This document shows positions 27,172 through 35,700 of a stretch of 64,000 bases of DNA, in pieces. Each line of letters starts with the position of its first letter. Within the stretch, counting starts at the first letter, position 1. A model generated the notes under the pieces. That model was not told where the DNA came from, did not search any database, and worked only from the letters and a program-made list of their open reading frames with translations. Position numbers and translations under genes: made by a program. Location of the stretch: NCBI RefSeq assembly GCF_005221385.1, contig NZ_CP039903.1, forward strand, positions 1,178,001 to 1,242,000. The letters run 5' to 3'. The stretch comes from Agrobacterium tumefaciens (GTDB lineage: Bacteria; Pseudomonadota; Alphaproteobacteria; Rhizobiales; Rhizobiaceae).

Positions 27172-27873
27172 ATGCCGAAGGCGAGTGAAGTGATGAAGCG
27201 CGCCAGCGTCCTGCTGTTGGACGAAGACAATGTTCGCTGGCCGCTTTCCGAGCTTGCCGACTGCATCAATGATGCGGTTAAGGCCATTGTCCTTGCCAAG
27301 CCCTCGGCATCGGCAAAGACTGCGCAGTTCTCGCTCGAGCAGGGCACCTATCAGAAGATCCCCGAAACGCTCGATAGCGTCACGCCGCTCCAGCTCCTCG
27401 GCGTGAACCGGAACATCATCGACACGGTGAAGAACCTCGGCGGCCGAGCGATCCGCACCGCGGCGCGCGCCATGCTCGATTCGCACGAGCCGAACTGGCA
27501 CAATCCCGCCTACGTCCCCTTCACCAAGGAAGTGCGCCAGGTCATCTTCGACGAGAACGTGCCGCTGGAATTTGCATGTTACCCCGGCAACGATGGCAAT
27601 GGCATCGTCGAAGTCGCTATTTCCTACCTCCCGGCGAAGGTCACGCCGATCCCGAACAAGGATGTCGAGAAGCTCGAGGCGTGGGACGTCGAAATCGGGC
27701 TTCCGGAACCCTACACCGTGCCGCTGATCGACTATGCACTGTTCAAGGCATTCTCCAAGGATGACATCGCAGGCGATCCGACCAAGGCCATGACGCACTA
27801 TCAGACCTTCGCCACCGCTCTTGGCATCAAGGTGCAGGGCGAGGCCTCCTCCAATCCGAACAGGAGGCGGTGA
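27172..27873 (+). CDS. Phage adaptor-like protein (DUF6682-like)
   Basis: The 233-residue protein opens MPKASEVMKRASVLLLDED, with a helical start followed by PLSELADCINDAVKAIV. This resembles proteins of short-tailed phages annotated as adaptors or DUF6682. It starts 1 bp after the acidic protein stop and its own stop overlaps the next ATG. It likely forms part of the head-tail connector ring. The family assignment is from memory and moderate. Confidence 0.6.
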   Translation: MPKASEVMKRASVLLLDEDNVRWPLSELADCINDAVKAIVLAKPSASAKTAQFSLEQGTYQKIPETLDSVTPLQLLGVNRNIIDTVKNLGGRAIRTAARAMLDSHEPNWHNPAYVPFTKEVRQVIFDENVPLEFACYPGNDGNGIVEVAISYLPAKVTPIPNKDVEKLEAWDVEIGLPEPYTVPLIDYALFKAFSKDDIAGDPTKAMTHYQTFATALGIKVQGEASSNPNRRR

Positions 27874-28499
27874 TGCGCGACATCGACGACATGCTGCCCC
27901 ATGTCCTGCCCTATGTCCCGAACTGCGCCGATCTGACGGCTTACCGCTGCATCCGCGAGGCTGCGCGCGAGGTGTGCGAAAAAGCCGATATCTGGCGCGA
28001 GAAGGACACGATCGAAATCACCGACATCGACGGCGAATGCCTCAGCACCTTTGGCGACGCCGAGATAAAGAAGATACAGGCCGCCAAGCTTAACGGCGTA
28101 CCCCTCACCCCGCAGTCAGCGGCATGGCTCGATGAAAATCACCCGGGCTGGGACAGCGACAACGTGAACGAAGCGCCGGCGCGTTTCATCACTCAGATTA
28201 CGCCTGGCAAAATCATGGTCGCGCCACGCGCCACCGGCACCCTGTCCGTTCGACTTGTCCTGAAACCGTCGCTCCGCGCGATGACGCTCCCCGATTTCAT
28301 GCTCGACAAGTATGCGACGGAGATTGGCATGGGCGCGGCCGGTAAAGCCCTGATGCTCCCGAACGATGATGGTGGCGCGAACCCGGCAAACGCAACCGCC
28401 CTCCTCACAGAATTCAGCCGGTTCCTCGACCGGCTGCCTATGATCGTTGCCAAGGGCCAGCAGGGCGCGCGCCCGAGAACGAAAGCGAGCTTTTACTGA
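27873..28499 (+). CDS. Head-tail adaptor-like protein
   Basis: The 208-residue protein has MRDIDDMLPHVLPYVPNCAD followed by AYRCIREAAREVCEKADIWRE and beta segments, the pattern of the SU10-type podovirus adaptor family. The ATG at 27873 has a perfect AGGAGG 5 nt upstream and overlaps the previous stop (TGATG). It would connect the portal ring to the tail. Confidence 0.65.
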   Translation: MRDIDDMLPHVLPYVPNCADLTAYRCIREAAREVCEKADIWREKDTIEITDIDGECLSTFGDAEIKKIQAAKLNGVPLTPQSAAWLDENHPGWDSDNVNEAPARFITQITPGKIMVAPRATGTLSVRLVLKPSLRAMTLPDFMLDKYATEIGMGAAGKALMLPNDDGGANPANATALLTEFSRFLDRLPMIVAKGQQGARPRTKASFY

Positions 28500-28915
28500 T
28501 GCCAGCCAGCACCTATGCCGCAAACGCCATCCTGAACCACTTCCTCCGCGGGGTTATCGCGGTGTCACCAGCACGGCTGTATGTCTCGCTGCACACCGCA
28601 GATCCCGGCAATGCAGGGACGTCGGAGGTGGCTGCGGCTGCTTGGCCCGCATATACCCGGCTCGACGCAGCGCAGGGCGGCGCGGTGGAAACGGGTTTCA
28701 CCGCGGCAGCCGGGAAAGCGTGCACCAACGCGAAGGAACTGCTCTATGCGCCCCACGACGGCGCAGCCCCCGTTACTGTCACGCATTTCGCGATTTGGAC
28801 CGACCCGCTCGGGGGAGAAATGGTGTTTCAAGGTGCCCTCACCGCGCCGAAGACACTCAATCCCACCGATGAGTGCATCATCCATGCCACCGACCTCGAT
28901 ATCGCGGTGAACTGA
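28499..28915 (+). CDS. Tail/fibre-associated structural protein
   Basis: The 138-residue protein has YAANAILNHFLRG, ARLYVSLHTADPGNAGTSEV, and later FAIWTD and GEMVFQGALT. This set is typical of small tail or fibre-base proteins in tailed phages. It is translationally coupled to its neighbours by TGATG overlaps on both sides. The exact role is unproven. Confidence 0.65.
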   Translation: MPASTYAANAILNHFLRGVIAVSPARLYVSLHTADPGNAGTSEVAAAAWPAYTRLDAAQGGAVETGFTAAAGKACTNAKELLYAPHDGAAPVTVTHFAIWTDPLGGEMVFQGALTAPKTLNPTDECIIHATDLDIAVN

Positions 28916-29427
28916 TGGAGAGCCGCGGCACGACCAATGGAGCTGAGGTGAACGCCTTTGCGGTCAATACCGGAAATTTCGTCGTGGACACGGTGGGCGA
29001 GGCGCAGACCGTCATAGCCCCCTCGCTCTCCCTCACCCGTCGAATCGCCGCGAGTTGCGCCGCTGTCGTGGCGATATCTGGTTCGGTACTGCTTACGGCG
29101 CGCCGGCGTGCCGTGGCTGCCGCGCAGATAAGCATCGCTGGGTCCATGTTCGTCGCCCGTCGTGTCGCGCCCCAAGCCGTCACAACCGTAGCAGTTGCCA
29201 CAAGCACCAAGCTCGTTCGCCGCATCACAGCCTTGTCGTCGACCACGATCACCATCAATGGCGAGGCGTTTTTGTCTTGGCGCTACCTTCGTCGCGCAAC
29301 ACCGAACCGGATCATTCGGGTGCAGCCGATGCGGGCGCTGGTTGTTGCGCCCGAGCTGCGCCGCTTCATCGTGCCGCGGGATATGTCGGTAATGCGCTTG
29401 CCTCGAGACCGGGGAGTGATGCCATGA
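28915..29427 (+). CDS. Phage virion-operon protein, function unknown
   Basis: The 170-residue protein is rich in Ala, Val, Thr and Arg, with repeated RR-punctuated hydrophobic stretches (SLTRRIAASCAAVVAIS, LTARRRAVAAAQ, MFVARRVAPQ, LVRRITALSS). These look like internal repeats of a beta or amphipathic unit. It overlaps the previous stop (TGATGG) and the next start (ATGA). I recognise no family. Confidence 0.6.
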   Translation: MESRGTTNGAEVNAFAVNTGNFVVDTVGEAQTVIAPSLSLTRRIAASCAAVVAISGSVLLTARRRAVAAAQISIAGSMFVARRVAPQAVTTVAVATSTKLVRRITALSSTTITINGEAFLSWRYLRRATPNRIIRVQPMRALVVAPELRRFIVPRDMSVMRLPRDRGVMP

Positions 29428-29702
29428 CCGACCTTATGGTGAAGAAGCCGGCTGATGTCCTCGATTACGACGTCGATTTCGCTCGATGGCTGCCATCGCC
29501 CGATCGGCTGTCCGGAGCAACGTCCACCATCGCAAATTCAACAGCCGTCGTTGATCGCACGGAATACACCGACACAAACGCCAAAGTTTGGGTATCCGGT
29601 GGAGCGCTGGGCGAAACGGCGACTGTGACGGTTACGGTGACGACGCAGGAAGGGCGGACCAAACAGTTCGTCTTTAATCTCAAAATCAAGGAGTGCCATT
29701 GA
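29424..29702 (+). CDS. Fibre-tail adaptor-like protein
   Basis: The 92-residue protein contains PADVLDYDVDFARWLPSPD, the signature of small phage proteins annotated as fibre-tail adaptors. A beta-rich half follows, with VTVTVTTQEGRTKQFVFNLKI. It overlaps both neighbours by 4 bp or less, directly before the fibre gene. A longer frame starting at 29055 is an artefact of overlap with the previous gene. Confidence 0.7.
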   Translation: MTDLMVKKPADVLDYDVDFARWLPSPDRLSGATSTIANSTAVVDRTEYTDTNAKVWVSGGALGETATVTVTVTTQEGRTKQFVFNLKIKECH

Positions 29703-30709
29703 TGGGTGTTAAACTCGGAAACAACGCTGTCTCGCTGTTGGCAGCATCCATCACTGACGACGCGACGACGATCTCTATTCAAGGTGCTGATGCAGGGAAA
29801 TTTCCTGCGCTCGTCGCCGGTGATTGGACACCTGCGACCATTATCGATGCCGCGAACAATATGGAAATTGTCAAGATCACAGCTCGAGCCGGAGCCGTGC
29901 TGACCGTCGAGCGCGCGCAAGAAGGTACAACAGCCAAAGCGTTCCCCGCCGGCGCGCGCATCGATGTTCGCATCACGGCCGGCGCATTCGCGGCTCTGGC
30001 CGACCGAGACGGTCTAAAAGAGGTAGCCTACACTGGCTCCTACAACGACCTCTTCGACAAGCCCCCGGGGACTACAACTGCAACCGTTGGAGCGGCGGTA
30101 GCTGCTGCGAACGGCAAAACAACACCCGACGACGGCGACACCTTCACGGGGGTACTATCTGGCACCTCCACGATGTTCCGCACGACGTGGGGGAATATCA
30201 AGGCTGCGCTTACGGCTCTGTTCGATGGGCGATATTTGAAGCTGGCTGGCGGTACCCTCACGGGGGATATCACGGTCAACAAGAATTATCCCACGCACCG
30301 CATGCTTTACCCAGGTGTGCGAGACGTAGGTTTGCAGGTCCGAGAAGACGGCAGCACTTGGATATGGGACTTCTCCGGAAACCGGGGGATATTCCGCGTC
30401 GGCACAGACGGCGCTCTTTGGAATGTTCAGTTTGGCGACTTGAACAACCGCATCGAGGACCGCGCCGCAGCCCACGCCGATTCCCGCGCCTGGGCGGTGG
30501 CCAATGACCGCGTGGCTAACCTGAACACCCGGTGGGTATCCCGTGGCGAATTCACCATGCGCGCCGATTTGTGGCAGGAAGCCCCGGCCGGGAGCGCGGT
30601 GACCGGCTTTTGGGTTGAGAGCAGCAACGCCTGGATGAAGCACTTCTGCTACCGCTACTTCCAACTATTTGACCCAGTGCGCGGCTGGATCACAGCACAC
30701 AACGCTTGA
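29702..30709 (+). CDS. Tail fibre / appendage protein
   Basis: The 335-residue protein has an N-terminal attachment domain (about 1-115), an Ala/Thr-rich linker and the fibre repeat DGRYLKLAGGTLTGDITV (about 178-195). A C-terminal receptor-facing half follows, with many Trp and Tyr residues. The repeat is widespread in tail fibres. ATG overlaps the previous TGA. The C-terminal part is probably host-range determining. Confidence 0.75.
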   Translation: MGVKLGNNAVSLLAASITDDATTISIQGADAGKFPALVAGDWTPATIIDAANNMEIVKITARAGAVLTVERAQEGTTAKAFPAGARIDVRITAGAFAALADRDGLKEVAYTGSYNDLFDKPPGTTTATVGAAVAAANGKTTPDDGDTFTGVLSGTSTMFRTTWGNIKAALTALFDGRYLKLAGGTLTGDITVNKNYPTHRMLYPGVRDVGLQVREDGSTWIWDFSGNRGIFRVGTDGALWNVQFGDLNNRIEDRAAAHADSRAWAVANDRVANLNTRWVSRGEFTMRADLWQEAPAGSAVTGFWVESSNAWMKHFCYRYFQLFDPVRGWITAHNA

Positions 30710-30718
30710 GGTAAACAC

Positions 30719-31288
30719 ATGGAAATCGTCAACTTCGGCCACTTCAAGCTCACCAGCACGACCGGCATCCAGTTCTTTGCCAATGAGGACGGTCAAGATT
30801 GGTACGACCTGCGGCGCAGTCTCACGACATGGGACGAACAGGGCAATTTCCTCACAGCGATCTATGGTGCTTGGGCGATGGTCGATCCGGTCACTCTGAG
30901 GGTTACCAACGTCGAGCAGGACCCGTCCCGCATGGTGCCGAATGACAAGATCGTTTTGGGCATTGACGCCGATGCGGGCGATATCGCGGAGGGACTGCTT
31001 TATCAGGGAGGGGCGCTGGTGGCTGCGCCTCCTGAGCCTGCCGTGTTCCCTCCTATTACCCGCCGCCAATTACGGTTGACGCTTGTTCGAAATGGAATAT
31101 CCCTTGCAGCGGTGGACGCTGCAATCGCAGCGCTGCCGGAAGGACTTGAAAAGGAAGAAGCTCAAATCGAATGGGCTGACGCCAGCGAATTTGAACGGAC
31201 GCATCCGACACTGGTGCTGATCGCCTCCTCACTCAATTTGACGGAGTTGCAGGTTGATACCATGTGGCGGCAGGCCGAAATCGCGTAA
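30719..31288 (+). CDS. Tail-fibre assembly-like protein
   Basis: The 189-residue protein has an N-terminal region MEIVNFGHFKLTSTTGIQFF and a C-terminal domain ITRRQLRLTLVRNGISLAAV leading to AQIEWADASEFERTHPTL. That domain recurs in phage fibre-assembly or fibre-adjacent proteins. It follows the fibre gene by 9 bp, which supports a chaperone or accessory role. Confidence 0.65.
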   Translation: MEIVNFGHFKLTSTTGIQFFANEDGQDWYDLRRSLTTWDEQGNFLTAIYGAWAMVDPVTLRVTNVEQDPSRMVPNDKIVLGIDADAGDIAEGLLYQGGALVAAPPEPAVFPPITRRQLRLTLVRNGISLAAVDAAIAALPEGLEKEEAQIEWADASEFERTHPTLVLIASSLNLTELQVDTMWRQAEIA

Positions 31289-31306
31289 ACCGGGAGGTGG
31301 CGGCCG

Positions 31307-33046
31307 ATGCCAGCCATTAACATCTCAGCCTTTATTGGAGAGCGTCCGCTTATCCTTCCTCGCCTTCTGCCGGAAACCGCGGCACAGGAAGCCGTAAATG
31401 CACGCCTCGATGATGGCGGGCTGACGCCTTTAAGAAAATCAGGCAAAACCGGTTATTTCGTCGAGGCTGGAGCCAAAACGATCTATCGCCACAACGGAGC
31501 CTGGCTGTCTTGGCCTGTGGTTGTCGATGCGGCACCGGGACCGGTAGCGCAAGAGCGGCTCTACTATACCGGTGACGGCGCTCCCAAAATGCGGATTGAC
31601 GATGATATTTACGATCTCGCAGTGCCAAGGCCTGCCACCGCGCTGACAGCAACAGTCACCGGCGCGGGCACGGGAGATACCCAAAGCCGAACCTACGTCT
31701 ACACATTTGTCACTGAGTTCGGCGAGGAGACTGCGCCGTCGCCCGCGTCTGGCATTGTGGACTGGAAACCCGGGCAGGATGTGACGCTTTCGGGCTTCAC
31801 CATGCCTGTCGCCGATCGACAAATTACAAAGCAGCGCATCTACCGCAGTCAGACCGGTTCCACCGGGACCTATTTGTATTTCATCGCCGAACGCCCCGCA
31901 GCGGCTGATAACTTTGTTGACGGTGTCGCGGTTGACGCGTTTCAGGAGGCTCTCCCCTCCGCCGGCTGGGACGAGCCACCAGCGGCACTTACCGGCCTTA
32001 CCGTGATGCCGAATGGCATGATGGCGGCATTCGTGGGACGCAGCGTGTACTTCTGCGAGCCATGGCGCCCACATGTCTGGCCGGAAAAATACATTTTGAA
32101 CTGTGACAGCGACGTGGTTGCACTCGGTTCGATCGGAAGCGTGCTCGTCGTCATGACGAAGGCCAATCCCTACGTTATGACCGGCAGCCATCCGGATTCG
32201 ATGCAGTCTCAAAAGCTCGAATCGAATTTTCCTTGCATCAATCCGCGCGGCGTAGCGGATCTCGGATTTGCGATCTGCTATCCGAGCAATGATGGACTTG
32301 TAGCCGTGGGCGGCGACGGATCAGTTAACCTTGTGACGCGGGAGATTTTCCGCCCTCACGACTGGCTAAAATTGTCGCCCGCAACGGCGATAGGGGCGCA
32401 ATATTCGGGCGCATACGCGTTGTTCTACGACACGGAGACCGAAAATCAGCGCGTCGCAGGTTGCGTGTTCGTTACTGTGGGTGCGACGCCTTTTCTAATG
32501 CGGTCCGCCGAAATCATGAGCGCGTGCTTTTTCGATGTTACCGATTCAGCGCTCTATTTCACCCGGCCGGGAGAGACGAGCATCTATCGGTTCGACCCGC
32601 CGGAAGGACCTCCGGAAACGATGGTCTGGCGCTCTAAAGAATGGTGGCTCCCTCGCCCGATGAATTTCGGCGCAATCCTCGTCGATCGAGGGAAACTCGG
32701 ATCTGCCACGGTTGATCCCAGCATCATCGCCGATCGTGAGCGTATTGCAGAGGAAAACGCCGCCATATTTGCCAGTGGCGAATTGAACTCAGCGCTGAAC
32801 GAGCATTGCTGGAACGAGTATCCCGTCAATGGCGACACCATGCTCTCGCTGCCGGAGTATCTGAGTATTTCGGTCAGCGTATTTGGTGACGGCCAACTCG
32901 TCCGCGTTATCGACAGGACGGACGCTGTCCAGCGCCTTCCCGCGAAGAGCATGGCCCGAATTTGGGAAATTGCGGTGTCGTCCAACGTGGCGATCAGCCG
33001 CATTGCGATGGCCTCTTCGGTGGACGAACTGAGGACCCTCGCATGA
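31307..33046 (+). CDS. Tail nozzle / DNA-stabilisation-like structural protein
   Basis: The 579-residue protein opens with a collagen-free structural start (ISAFIGERPLILPRLLPETAAQEAVNARLDDG). It contains TYVYTFVTEFGEETAPSP and repeated beta-propeller-like blades, a pattern seen in nozzle or stabilisation proteins of short-tailed phages. GGGAGG precedes the ATG. It would close the distal tail end and retain DNA. The role rests on fold-like pattern and position. Confidence 0.6.
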   Translation: MPAINISAFIGERPLILPRLLPETAAQEAVNARLDDGGLTPLRKSGKTGYFVEAGAKTIYRHNGAWLSWPVVVDAAPGPVAQERLYYTGDGAPKMRIDDDIYDLAVPRPATALTATVTGAGTGDTQSRTYVYTFVTEFGEETAPSPASGIVDWKPGQDVTLSGFTMPVADRQITKQRIYRSQTGSTGTYLYFIAERPAAADNFVDGVAVDAFQEALPSAGWDEPPAALTGLTVMPNGMMAAFVGRSVYFCEPWRPHVWPEKYILNCDSDVVALGSIGSVLVVMTKANPYVMTGSHPDSMQSQKLESNFPCINPRGVADLGFAICYPSNDGLVAVGGDGSVNLVTREIFRPHDWLKLSPATAIGAQYSGAYALFYDTETENQRVAGCVFVTVGATPFLMRSAEIMSACFFDVTDSALYFTRPGETSIYRFDPPEGPPETMVWRSKEWWLPRPMNFGAILVDRGKLGSATVDPSIIADRERIAEENAAIFASGELNSALNEHCWNEYPVNGDTMLSLPEYLSISVSVFGDGQLVRVIDRTDAVQRLPAKSMARIWEIAVSSNVAISRIAMASSVDELRTLA

Positions 33047-33288
33047 ACAATGAGCAGCTCGAAAAGCTCGAGGTGTTGGACGGTTCGCGAAGGGGCAACC
33101 GAGACAAGGCCGCGGTTCGGATCGAGGACCTGCGCGAGCTGCTACAGATCAGCAACAAACTCAAATCGGCGCAGCTCACCGCCGCCCCCACCATGACCGA
33201 TTTCAACGCCCTTCAAAAAGACATCGAGGACATATCGAAGCGCCTTAACGGCATCGCCTTGGCGATCCAGAAAAGGATCCTCCGTTGA
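33043..33288 (+). CDS. Small coiled-coil phage protein, function unknown
   Basis: The 81-residue protein is helical and charged, with MNNEQLEKLEVLDGSRRGNRD and then two heptad-like stretches. ATGA overlap with the nozzle gene and overlap of its stop with the TTG of the next gene place it firmly in the operon. Function unknown. Confidence 0.6.
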   Translation: MNNEQLEKLEVLDGSRRGNRDKAAVRIEDLRELLQISNKLKSAQLTAAPTMTDFNALQKDIEDISKRLNGIALAIQKRILR

Positions 33289-33734
33289 AACAAGTCGTCT
33301 ACAGCCCCACCAACGAAATGCTGGGCTGGGCAACGCTTCACGGCGGAATCAAGTTCCGCGACGATGCAGCGGCGATCGGCGTTCGATCCGACGAGGGGTT
33401 GCACGGCGTTGTCGTGTTCGACAGCTTCACCACGACGGGATGTTGGGTCTCTGTCGTGTCCGATGGCGGCCGAAAATGGATCACGCGTGAGCTTATCCTC
33501 CGGGTATTCGCCTACCCCTTCATCCAGCTCGACTATCCCCGCCTCAACTCCTTCGTCTCGGTCGACAACGCCGACGCCATTCGCTTTAACGAACATTTCG
33601 GCTTCCAGCGCGAAGGCATTTTACGCGAGGCGGGAGAGAAAGGCGAAGATCTGATCGTCTACGGCATGCTCCGGCGGGAATGCCGCTGGCTGCCGCAACG
33701 CTTCGCTGGAAAAACGGGCAAGCCCGCGCTATAA
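33285..33734 (+). CDS. GNAT-like acetyltransferase-fold protein in virion operon
   Basis: The 149-residue protein has the GNAT arrangement near its end: YPRLNSFVSVDNADAIRFNEHFGFQREGILRE, with the Asn/Ala-rich helix and GF-beta-bulge that bind acetyl-CoA. The start is a TTG at 33285, overlapping the previous stop, with AAGGA 7-8 nt upstream; no in-frame ATG fits. GNAT-like proteins are recurrent in podovirus tail operons and may modify a host or virion protein, though some are non-catalytic. Confidence 0.75.
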   Translation: MKQVVYSPTNEMLGWATLHGGIKFRDDAAAIGVRSDEGLHGVVVFDSFTTTGCWVSVVSDGGRKWITRELILRVFAYPFIQLDYPRLNSFVSVDNADAIRFNEHFGFQREGILREAGEKGEDLIVYGMLRRECRWLPQRFAGKTGKPAL

Positions 33735-33744
33735 GAAATTCATT

Positions 33745-33756
33745 GCGCATGAGTGC
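33745..33756 (+). promoter_or_regulatory. Phage late-unit element GCGCATGAGTGC, copy 3 (S74 virion gene)
   Basis: Plus-strand exact copy, 26 nt upstream of the ATG at 33783, in the only sizeable gap of this part of the operon. CTATAAGAAA lies about 11 nt upstream as a -10-like sequence. It would give the three downstream genes their own promoter or control point. Confidence 0.65.
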
Positions 33757-33782
33757 ACTTCAATTCTCGAAGAGGCACATCC

Positions 33783-34949
33783 ATGGGCAAAGGCAGCTCC
33801 TCCGCACCGGCTCCCGATCCGCAGATCGGCGCAGCGGCACTCAAACAGGCAGAAACGGGCGAAGCGTGGCTGAGTTTTGCCCGAGACGCATTTGCGATCT
33901 CGCAGGACCGACAGAAAGAACTCGACGATCTCACCAACAAGGTGACGCAGCAACAGCTGGGGCTCGCAACGGATCAGGCCAATTGGTCGCGAGAGGATCG
34001 GAACCGATATAATTCGGTCTACAAACCCATCGAAGACGACTTCATCAAGGAAGCGACCAATTACGCGACAGAGGAGCGGCAATCCGAAGCTGCAGCCGAG
34101 GCCCGCGCCGACGTCCAGACCGCCGCAGCGAATAACCGGGCCGCAACGGAGCGCGCAAATTCGTCCATGGGCGTCACGCCGGGCAGCGGGCGCTTCGCAG
34201 GGGTGCAGGCCGCATCCGATCTCGGAACGACGCTGGCGGAGGCTGGAGCGGCCAACACGTCCCGGCAGGCGGTGCGTGATAAAGGTCTCGCCCTCAAAGC
34301 CGACGTGGTCAATCTTGGCAAAGGCCTTCCGGCACAAGCTGCCGCCGGCGCCGGAGGCAGCGTCGCGGCGAGCGGCGCAGCACTTGGCGGTGCGCAGGGA
34401 ACGAACAGCCAGGCACTCGCAGCATCCACGATTATGAACGCTGGGTACGGCGGCGCGATGCAGGGTTACGCTGGTCAGGCAAGCACGCTGAACCAGCAGT
34501 ATGGCCTGCAACTCGAGGGCTGGAAGGCGCAGCAGCAGATGAAAGCGCAGAATGCGGCTGGCATAGGCAGCTTCCTAGGCGGCGTTGGCGGACTGATCTT
34601 CTCCGACGAGGAGCTGAAGGAGAACAAGGAGGAGATTGGCGAGGGCGAAGCCCTTGATGCTCTCAACTCCATGCCGGTCGAAGAATGGGACTACAAGGAA
34701 GGGGTGGCTGACGGAGGCCACCACATCGGCACCTATGCGCAGGACTTCCAGCGCGCCACCGGCAAAGGTGACGGCAAGACGATCCCGGTGCAGGACGCAA
34801 TCGGCATCACAATGAAGGCGGTGCAGGACCTCGACACCAAGCTCGATGCGACGATTGAAGCTTTCGGACTTGGCGGCGTTGAGCCGATCGGGCAAAATGC
34901 GTCCACAACATCCAAAAAGAAGAAATTGCCGGAGGCTTATAGTGCCTAG
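33783..34949 (+). CDS. Virion protein with C-terminal S74 intramolecular chaperone
   Basis: The 388-residue protein has a helical N-terminal region (RDAFAISQDRQKELDDLTNK), a long Ala/Gly-rich middle and a C-terminal S74-type domain. The S74 domain starts FSDEELKENKEEIG, where Ser and Lys match the SDxRLK catalytic pair, and continues with GTYAQDFQ and DAIGITMKAVQDLDTKL. S74 domains trimerise and then cut themselves off mature spikes or fibres. Its presence on an internal/ejection-type protein next to the giant gene is notable. GAGG precedes the ATG and control element copy 3 lies just upstream. Confidence 0.75.
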   Translation: MGKGSSSAPAPDPQIGAAALKQAETGEAWLSFARDAFAISQDRQKELDDLTNKVTQQQLGLATDQANWSREDRNRYNSVYKPIEDDFIKEATNYATEERQSEAAAEARADVQTAAANNRAATERANSSMGVTPGSGRFAGVQAASDLGTTLAEAGAANTSRQAVRDKGLALKADVVNLGKGLPAQAAAGAGGSVAASGAALGGAQGTNSQALAASTIMNAGYGGAMQGYAGQASTLNQQYGLQLEGWKAQQQMKAQNAAGIGSFLGGVGGLIFSDEELKENKEEIGEGEALDALNSMPVEEWDYKEGVADGGHHIGTYAQDFQRATGKGDGKTIPVQDAIGITMKAVQDLDTKLDATIEAFGLGGVEPIGQNASTTSKKKKLPEAYSA

Positions 34950-35700
34950 GAAAGCTAGCCCGATAACGGTCAAATCCTGCTCTGTAGACGGTTGTGATGG
35001 GAACTCGCATTGGCGCGCCGGGGGCGCTCGTGGCTGGTGCAAAATGCACTATGCGAGAAACTCCAGAAACGGGACAACAGATATAACTCGTCGTGGGTAC
35101 ATCAAAGGCTGCGCTGTTTGCACGGTCTGCGGCGCAGGCGGGCGCCTAAACGGCGGATTATGTGCAGCCCATTATCATCGCCTTTGCCGATATGGAGACC
35201 CACTGAAAGGTGGGCGCCCACGCCCGTCTAAAGGCAGTGTATTAGCTTATGTCTATAACCACATGCACGATGGATGTTCCTACCCGTGGCCCTTTACGAC
35301 ATGCGGCGCTGGGTATGGGCAGATGAAGGTTGATGGCACCCGCATCCTTGTCAATCGTTTCGTCTGCGAGGCGGTCAACGGACCTCCTCCGTCTCCTGAG
35401 CATGAAGCCGCCCACAATTGCGGTAATCCCTCCTGTTTTTTTGCCGGTTGTTTGAGGTGGGCCACCACCAAACAGAACAACGGCGACAAGCTCTTACACG
35501 GCACCCATAATCGCGGGGAGCGTCACAGCATGGTCAAGCTGACCGAGGACAACGTGCGATATATCCGACGATCAAGCGGGGCAATCCGCGGGAAAGTTCT
35601 TGCCGAGAAATTCGGTGTCACGCCATCACATATTTCCAGTATCAGAGAAGGCCGCTCTTGGAGTTGGTTGGAGCAGGAAGAGGGAGACATAGCATGCTAG
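34942..35700 (+). CDS. HNH homing-type endonuclease with zinc-binding and HTH segments
   Basis: The 252-residue protein (GTG start at 34942 with GGAGG 8 nt upstream) has Cys/His-rich N-terminal segments: CSVDGCDGNSHWRAGG, WCKMHY and CTVCGAGG. An HNH core follows in VNRFVCEAVNG, HEAAHNCGNPSCFF and LRWATTKQNNGD, and then an HTH ending LAEKFGVTPSHISSIREGRSW. It overlaps both neighbours and looks like a mobile endonuclease inserted between two virion genes without breaking them. Its C-terminal HTH resembles that of the HNH protein at 63071. Confidence 0.85.
   Translation: MPRKASPITVKSCSVDGCDGNSHWRAGGARGWCKMHYARNSRNGTTDITRRGYIKGCAVCTVCGAGGRLNGGLCAAHYHRLCRYGDPLKGGRPRPSKGSVLAYVYNHMHDGCSYPWPFTTCGAGYGQMKVDGTRILVNRFVCEAVNGPPPSPEHEAAHNCGNPSCFFAGCLRWATTKQNNGDKLLHGTHNRGERHSMVKLTEDNVRYIRRSSGAIRGKVLAEKFGVTPSHISSIREGRSWSWLEQEEGDIAC

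Noticed and set aside
28870..28881. GATGAGTGCATC, partial motif match
   Set aside because: Lies inside a coding region with only the second half matching, so probably chance.
29055..29423. Upstream extension of the fibre-tail adaptor frame
   Set aside because: It overlaps the preceding gene in another frame, and the ATG at 29424 fits the operon overlap pattern.
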